Source: Ruminococcus sp.
GTDB lineage: Bacteria; Bacillota; Clostridia; Oscillospirales; Ruminococcaceae
Reading direction: 5' to 3'
DNA length: 64,000 nucleotides
Assembly: GCA_017519145.1 (NCBI GenBank)
Contig: JAFWTA010000030.1
Location: forward strand, 248,001 to 312,000
The position numbers and the translations under genes are program-made. Numbering within the stretch: position 1 is the stretch's first letter; each line of letters starts with the position of its first letter. Positions 60,697 through 64,000 of this stretch are shown here, piece after piece. Under the pieces are notes generated by a model. It was not told the DNA's origin. It saw nothing but the letters and a program-made list of their open reading frames with translations, and made no database searches.

Positions 60697-62244
60697 TCAT
60701 AGTACGCGGCTAACTGTTTGTTGTGCATTATCACTAAATAAAACTGCTTCTGATTTACTAAATAGCTTTACTTTTCCCAAAGCGGAGAAGATAAGACAGT
60801 AAAACACACCCCATACAGCAACGAACATGGCTGAATACAGCATTTTTTCGTCTGTAAGCCCCATGAAACGGAATATGAGCTCCGACAGAGACATTGTTGA
60901 AAACGCAAGCATCACAGGCAAAACAACTGTCCTCAAAAGAGCGGCTTTTGCTCCCGATGCTTTTATTATCCTTATGAAACGTGAACAGTTCCCGATGATA
61001 TTGCTGGCATAATAGGATACTACGATACCATAGAAGCCTATCCGCGGAACAAGCAGCAGCACTGCTGCTATCCTTATGATATACTCGGCAAGGTAATTCA
61101 CGGACGAAAAGCTCTGGAGACCCAGTCCCTTTATCAGTGACTCCAGAACTATCTCCATATAGATAAACGGCACCACAGGAGCTATAACAGTTATCATTCT
61201 TCCTGCAAGCGAACCGCCGCCGAGCTGCTCTCCTATGACGCTTCCGAAGCGCATTAGAACAGCTGCCGCAAAAACAGAAAACATAAGTGTACACGCATTT
61301 AACCGTTCTGTCATGCGGCGTATCCTTTCGCTGTTTCCCGCCGCTCTTGCGCGAGCGGCTTCGCTGACTATTATCCCCGATACCGAGCATAATACCACCG
61401 ACGGGAAGAAAAGCGTAGGGATGACAATCCCCTCAAATACGCCGAACTCTCCCAGCGCCTTTCCTGCGGAATCTCCGTACTGCCGCAGACATATGGGTAT
61501 CAGAGCATCGTTTGTACTGCTTAGAACAGCTGTGAGAATACTTCCGCCCATTATTGGAAAAGAAAATGCCGCATAGCGTCTGAACGATAGTGAGCACCTT
61601 CCCTGTGACCTGCGGTAAGTCTTTATAAAGACAGTTCCCAGAAGGAGCAGTGAGACCGCGTTTCCTGTTATGACGCCGCCTATCATTATGCCGCATACTT
61701 TGTCCTCTGTCACATCTCCGGTCATGAGCGTCACTGCAACTATATAGCCGCATCTCGCCGCAAACTCCGCTATATCGCCTGCTGCTGAGACCGCAGCCCA
61801 CCGTGTCGCATTGAAGTATCCTTTCAGGCAAGCAGAGACCGCTCCCGTCACAAGTGCAAAGGGCATCTTTCTGAGGGCTGCGGTCATGTGGGCGCCGCTG
61901 AAGAACCGTAGACTGACAGGCTCGGCAAATATGACAACTGCCGCAGACACAGCGGCGCTCAGCAGCAGGCACAACTTTATGCCGTGTGCGAGAACTCCGT
62001 TAGGGTCACCGCCGGGCTTCCCCAGCTCCTCGGAGACAAGGCGGCTGGTACACAGAAAAGCATTGCCGTTTGACAGTATGCCCGCCAGTCCCAGAAATGA
62101 ACCCATGAGAGACAGTATGCCAATTGCTGATGATCCCAGATTTTTTGTTATGAAAACATTGAGCAGCAATGCAGCCGAGTCCAGAAACAGCTGCATAACT
62201 GTTAAAATAACTGTATCCCTTATTATCTTGCTTCTGAATATCAT
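60697..62244 (-). CDS. SpoVB-like MOP-superfamily lipid-linked oligosaccharide flippase
   Basis: 515 residues, 12-14 helices. N-terminal RSKIIRDTVILTVMQLFLDSAALLLNVFITKNLG and internal SFPIMGGSILTAVLSSTND, then FFPSVVLCSVSGIIVSEAARARAAGN, match the SpoVB/MurJ-like branch (stage V sporulation protein B, polysaccharide exporters). Start ATG 62244 with GGAGG five bases upstream is preferred to the longer frame from 62325, which has no site and sits five bases after the previous gene. Role in cortex or wall polymer export is inferred. Confidence 0.8.
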   Translation of the reverse strand: MIFRSKIIRDTVILTVMQLFLDSAALLLNVFITKNLGSSAIGILSLMGSFLGLAGILSNGNAFLCTSRLVSEELGKPGGDPNGVLAHGIKLCLLLSAAVSAAVVIFAEPVSLRFFSGAHMTAALRKMPFALVTGAVSACLKGYFNATRWAAVSAAGDIAEFAARCGYIVAVTLMTGDVTEDKVCGIMIGGVITGNAVSLLLLGTVFIKTYRRSQGRCSLSFRRYAAFSFPIMGGSILTAVLSSTNDALIPICLRQYGDSAGKALGEFGVFEGIVIPTLFFPSVVLCSVSGIIVSEAARARAAGNSERIRRMTERLNACTLMFSVFAAAVLMRFGSVIGEQLGGGSLAGRMITVIAPVVPFIYMEIVLESLIKGLGLQSFSSVNYLAEYIIRIAAVLLLVPRIGFYGIVVSYYASNIIGNCSRFIRIIKASGAKAALLRTVVLPVMLAFSTMSLSELIFRFMGLTDEKMLYSAMFVAVWGVFYCLIFSALGKVKLFSKSEAVLFSDNAQQTVSRVL

Positions 62245-62329
62245 AGCTTCCTCCACATCGTTCTTATACATACTATGGAGGTTCTCCCTTAAAAATGACA
62301 AAGCGGACACGATGGTGTCCGCCATAAAG

Positions 62330-63091
62330 TCATCTTTTTTTGTAGAGTATCAGCTCAGGATCGGTTATGTCCTCGCCATAAGATACTACCATAAGGATAT
62401 CCGCATTTGCTATGACTCCGAAGTAACGTCCGTCGCCAAGCTCGCTTTCCAGCTGATTGCCGAGGTATGTTGCATTGTCATCAAGGAGCTTCACCATATT
62501 GCCGTTGGGAAGCGGATACTCTATATTCACATAGGCTCCCACAAGAGCATTGAGCTTTTCGACCTTTGGCATTCCCTCGATATTCAGAGCATTGAATTCC
62601 TCTATGAGTTTCTGTTTGAACTCTTCAACACCGTCATCATCAAGATCCTTCCCCTGCTTCCAGTAGTCAAGCTTGGGAAGCATCTCCTTCATGTATGAGC
62701 GAGCCTGCTCCTCGGAAAAGCCCTGCTCAGCCATATGCTTAACACAGACATCTATAAGGTCGTCCATGTTGTGGTACATGAACTTGCCGTCAGCATAGCA
62801 CCATCTGCAATAGTCCTCGTTGAAGCTTCCGTCCGTTTCCTTACTGATCATGCCGTCCTCAAGAGGCATTCCGCAGCACTGGCATTTCAGCTGTCTCGGC
62901 GAGCCGAGAAGAGTGTTGATGGAAACGTCAAAAAGCTTGGACAGCAGCTTCAGCGTTTCTGTGTTCGGGACAGTGTCCCCTGTCTCCCAGCGTGATACAG
63001 CCTGTCTGGTAACAAATACCTTTTCTGCAAGCTCATCCTGTGAAAGACCGTGTTTGTTTCTGAGTTCGAGTATTACGTTTTTGGTTTCCAT
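62330..63091 (-). CDS. XRE-type regulator with zinc ribbon
   Basis: 253 residues. N-terminal helix-turn-helix (LRNKHGLSQDELAEKVFVTRQAVSRWETG), then a putative zinc ribbon with CQCCGMPLED and EDYCRWCYADGKF (about 68-105), and a helical region (EDQARSYMKEMLPKLDYWK). The last ~80 residues are a separate domain (ALVGAYVNIEYPLPNG, GDGRYFGVIANAD). This HTH plus ribbon arrangement is common in Clostridia; target unknown. GAGGTG site. Confidence 0.85.
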   Translation of the reverse strand: METKNVILELRNKHGLSQDELAEKVFVTRQAVSRWETGDTVPNTETLKLLSKLFDVSINTLLGSPRQLKCQCCGMPLEDGMISKETDGSFNEDYCRWCYADGKFMYHNMDDLIDVCVKHMAEQGFSEEQARSYMKEMLPKLDYWKQGKDLDDDGVEEFKQKLIEEFNALNIEGMPKVEKLNALVGAYVNIEYPLPNGNMVKLLDDNATYLGNQLESELGDGRYFGVIANADILMVVSYGEDITDPELILYKKR

Positions 63092-63110
63092 AGTTTATCA
63101 CCTCAAGGCT

Positions 63111-63138
63111 ATTATACCACAGCTGTATCAAAAAGCAA
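63111..63138 (-). promoter_or_regulatory. Promoter of the XRE-flippase pair
   Basis: Minus strand TTGCTT (63138-63133), 16 bases, TATAAT (63116-63111). Confidence 0.6.
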
Positions 63139-63159
63139 GCAACTGTCTGTTGCGCAGTA

Positions 63160-63903
63160 TCACTTCTTCAGCAGCCTGTCCAGCATTACCTGTCGGCACT
63201 CTTTTTCAAGCGTATCGTCAAGAGGCTCGAGAGCGATATGCTCAGACTCTCCCCTGTTTATGCAGTACTCTATCATGTAGTCCGATATCTCGGGATTTTT
63301 TGACAGGCAGGGTCCGTGGAGATATGTGGCGATGACGTTCTTCTCGCAGTAGCCCTCTGCTTCGCTCTTTGAGCAGTTTCCGTTGCCGTAAAGCACCTTG
63401 CCAAAAGGCGTCTTTATACCCTGAGTCTGTCCTCCGTGGTTCTCAAACCCCACAACCTTGACAGCCTTGCCCGTTATCTTTGTTTCGATAACGATATTAC
63501 CGATACAGCGCTTTCTGCGGCTGTTAGGTGCAACTGTGAAGTAGTCAAAGAGACCGAGTCCCTTTATATCGTTGCCGTCTGCGTCACGGTAGTATTTGCC
63601 CATAAGCTGATAACCGCCGCAGATAAGGAACAGGAATGTTCCGTTCCTGTATGCCTTGATGATGCCCTCCCTGCATTTAAGCAGGTCCTCGGAGATGTGC
63701 TGCTGTTCAAGGTCCGCACCTCCTCCTATGTATACAAGGTCATAGGAGCTGAAGTCGGGCATATCTGAATCAATGGAATACTTGTCTATCTGACATTCTA
63801 TGCCTCTCTTTTTGCAGCGGAACCGGAGCACCTCCATGTTGCCGCTGTCGCCGTAGAGGTCAAGCATATCGGCGTACATATGAAGTATCTTTATAGTTTT
63901 CAT
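63160..63903 (-). CDS. gatD: Lipid II isoglutaminyl synthase, glutamine amidotransferase subunit
   Basis: 247 residues. GatD supplies ammonia to MurT for amidation of D-Glu in the lipid II stem peptide. Class I amidotransferase: nucleophile Cys in FLICGGYQLMG near 94 and the His in ATYLHGP near 189; GFENHGGQT is family-typical. GGAGGT site before ATG 63903; start overlaps the murT stop (ATGA). Confidence 0.93.
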   Translation of the reverse strand: MKTIKILHMYADMLDLYGDSGNMEVLRFRCKKRGIECQIDKYSIDSDMPDFSSYDLVYIGGGADLEQQHISEDLLKCREGIIKAYRNGTFLFLICGGYQLMGKYYRDADGNDIKGLGLFDYFTVAPNSRRKRCIGNIVIETKITGKAVKVVGFENHGGQTQGIKTPFGKVLYGNGNCSKSEAEGYCEKNVIATYLHGPCLSKNPEISDYMIEYCINRGESEHIALEPLDDTLEKECRQVMLDRLLKK

Positions 63904-64000
63904 TTGTTACCTCCATGCTTTGCGATATAGCGCTTCAATGCGCTTCTTGTGGGCTGAACTGCCGTATAGTTGGCAATCACGAACTTTCTTCCCTCAGTGC
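63900..64000 (-). CDS. murT: Lipid II isoglutaminyl synthase MurT, C-terminal end (window edge)
   Basis: The last 32 codons read TEGRKFVIANYTAVQPTRSAL and end KHGGNK, matching the MurT C-terminus (Mur ligase-like subunit). The stop TGA overlaps the gatD ATG. Most of the gene lies beyond the window. Confidence 0.85.
   Translation of the reverse strand, partial: TEGRKFVIANYTAVQPTRSALKRYIAKHGGNK

Overview
The window reads as chromosome of a low-to-moderate G+C, endospore-lineage Firmicute that degrades plant fibre, most likely a cellulosome-forming Ruminococcus (R. albus / R. flavefaciens / R. champanellensis group). This rests on two secreted proteins ending in dockerins (a CBM4-GH9 cellulase at 21102-23597 and a 1062-residue multidomain protein at 29450-32638), Thr-rich linkers, HPr kinase, sigma-K, Spo0A with an upstream 0A-box, MurT/GatD, ThyX, and sigma-A type promoters (TTGACA-17-TATAAT) in front of most transcription units. 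No phage, integrase, transposase or CRISPR array was seen.

Layout. 1-6784 (minus): one probable operon rpe - RnfD-like - RnfE-like - RnfA-like - envelope DUF4015-type protein - hprK - murB - rapZ. 6917-11098 (plus): sigK, an SDR-type epimerase with an HD hydrolase, then dnaD-dnaI. 11131-12402 (minus): Thr-rich PrsA/SurA-like lipoprotein. 12557-18160 (plus): thyX - DUF2156 - DJ-1 - 5-formyl-THF cyclo-ligase - mltG - U32 protein. 18165-20884 (minus): a three-gene ExbB/ExbD-like stator operon and a YbhN-type membrane protein. 21062-32705: GH9 cellulase, small orphan genes, SUFU protein, spo0A, tRNA-Leu(GAG) and tRNA-Ser(GGA), a PfkB kinase, PAP2 phosphatase and the dockerin protein built from GH11-like repeats. 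32712-37307 (minus): a two-component system with an ABC transporter. 37327-38601: a 116-bp tandem repeat and a stand-alone gene for the C-terminal domain of the BREX methyltransferase PglX. 38616-43495 (plus): heterodimeric ABC exporter and a small orphan protein. 43464-49235 (minus): a putative small RNA, then a five-gene overlapping operon araC-type regulator - GT-C glycosyltransferase - sfsA - dgt - voltage-gated K+ channel, divergent from a MATE exporter. 50873-53284 (minus): ECF sigma factor with a large membrane-anchored partner. 53303-58454: a zinc/cadmium module comprising a His-rich P1B ATPase, a His-rich CobW GTPase and a CobW-DUF1980 fusion. 58507-64000 (minus): non-canonical EF-G paralogue, SpoVB-like flippase, XRE regulator, gatD and the end of murT.

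The most unusual content is: (i) an Rnf-like membrane trio that has lost three of the four Cys ligands of the Rnf/Nqr iron-sulfur site and has no RnfB, C or G beside it; (ii) a proton-channel stator operon of Tol/Exb type in a presumed single-membrane bacterium; (iii) a free-standing PglX C-terminal domain with its own promoter, ribosome binding site and terminator; (iv) a dockerin protein made of four apparently catalytically dead GH11-like modules. All assignments are from reading the sequence and remembered family features; no database search was run.
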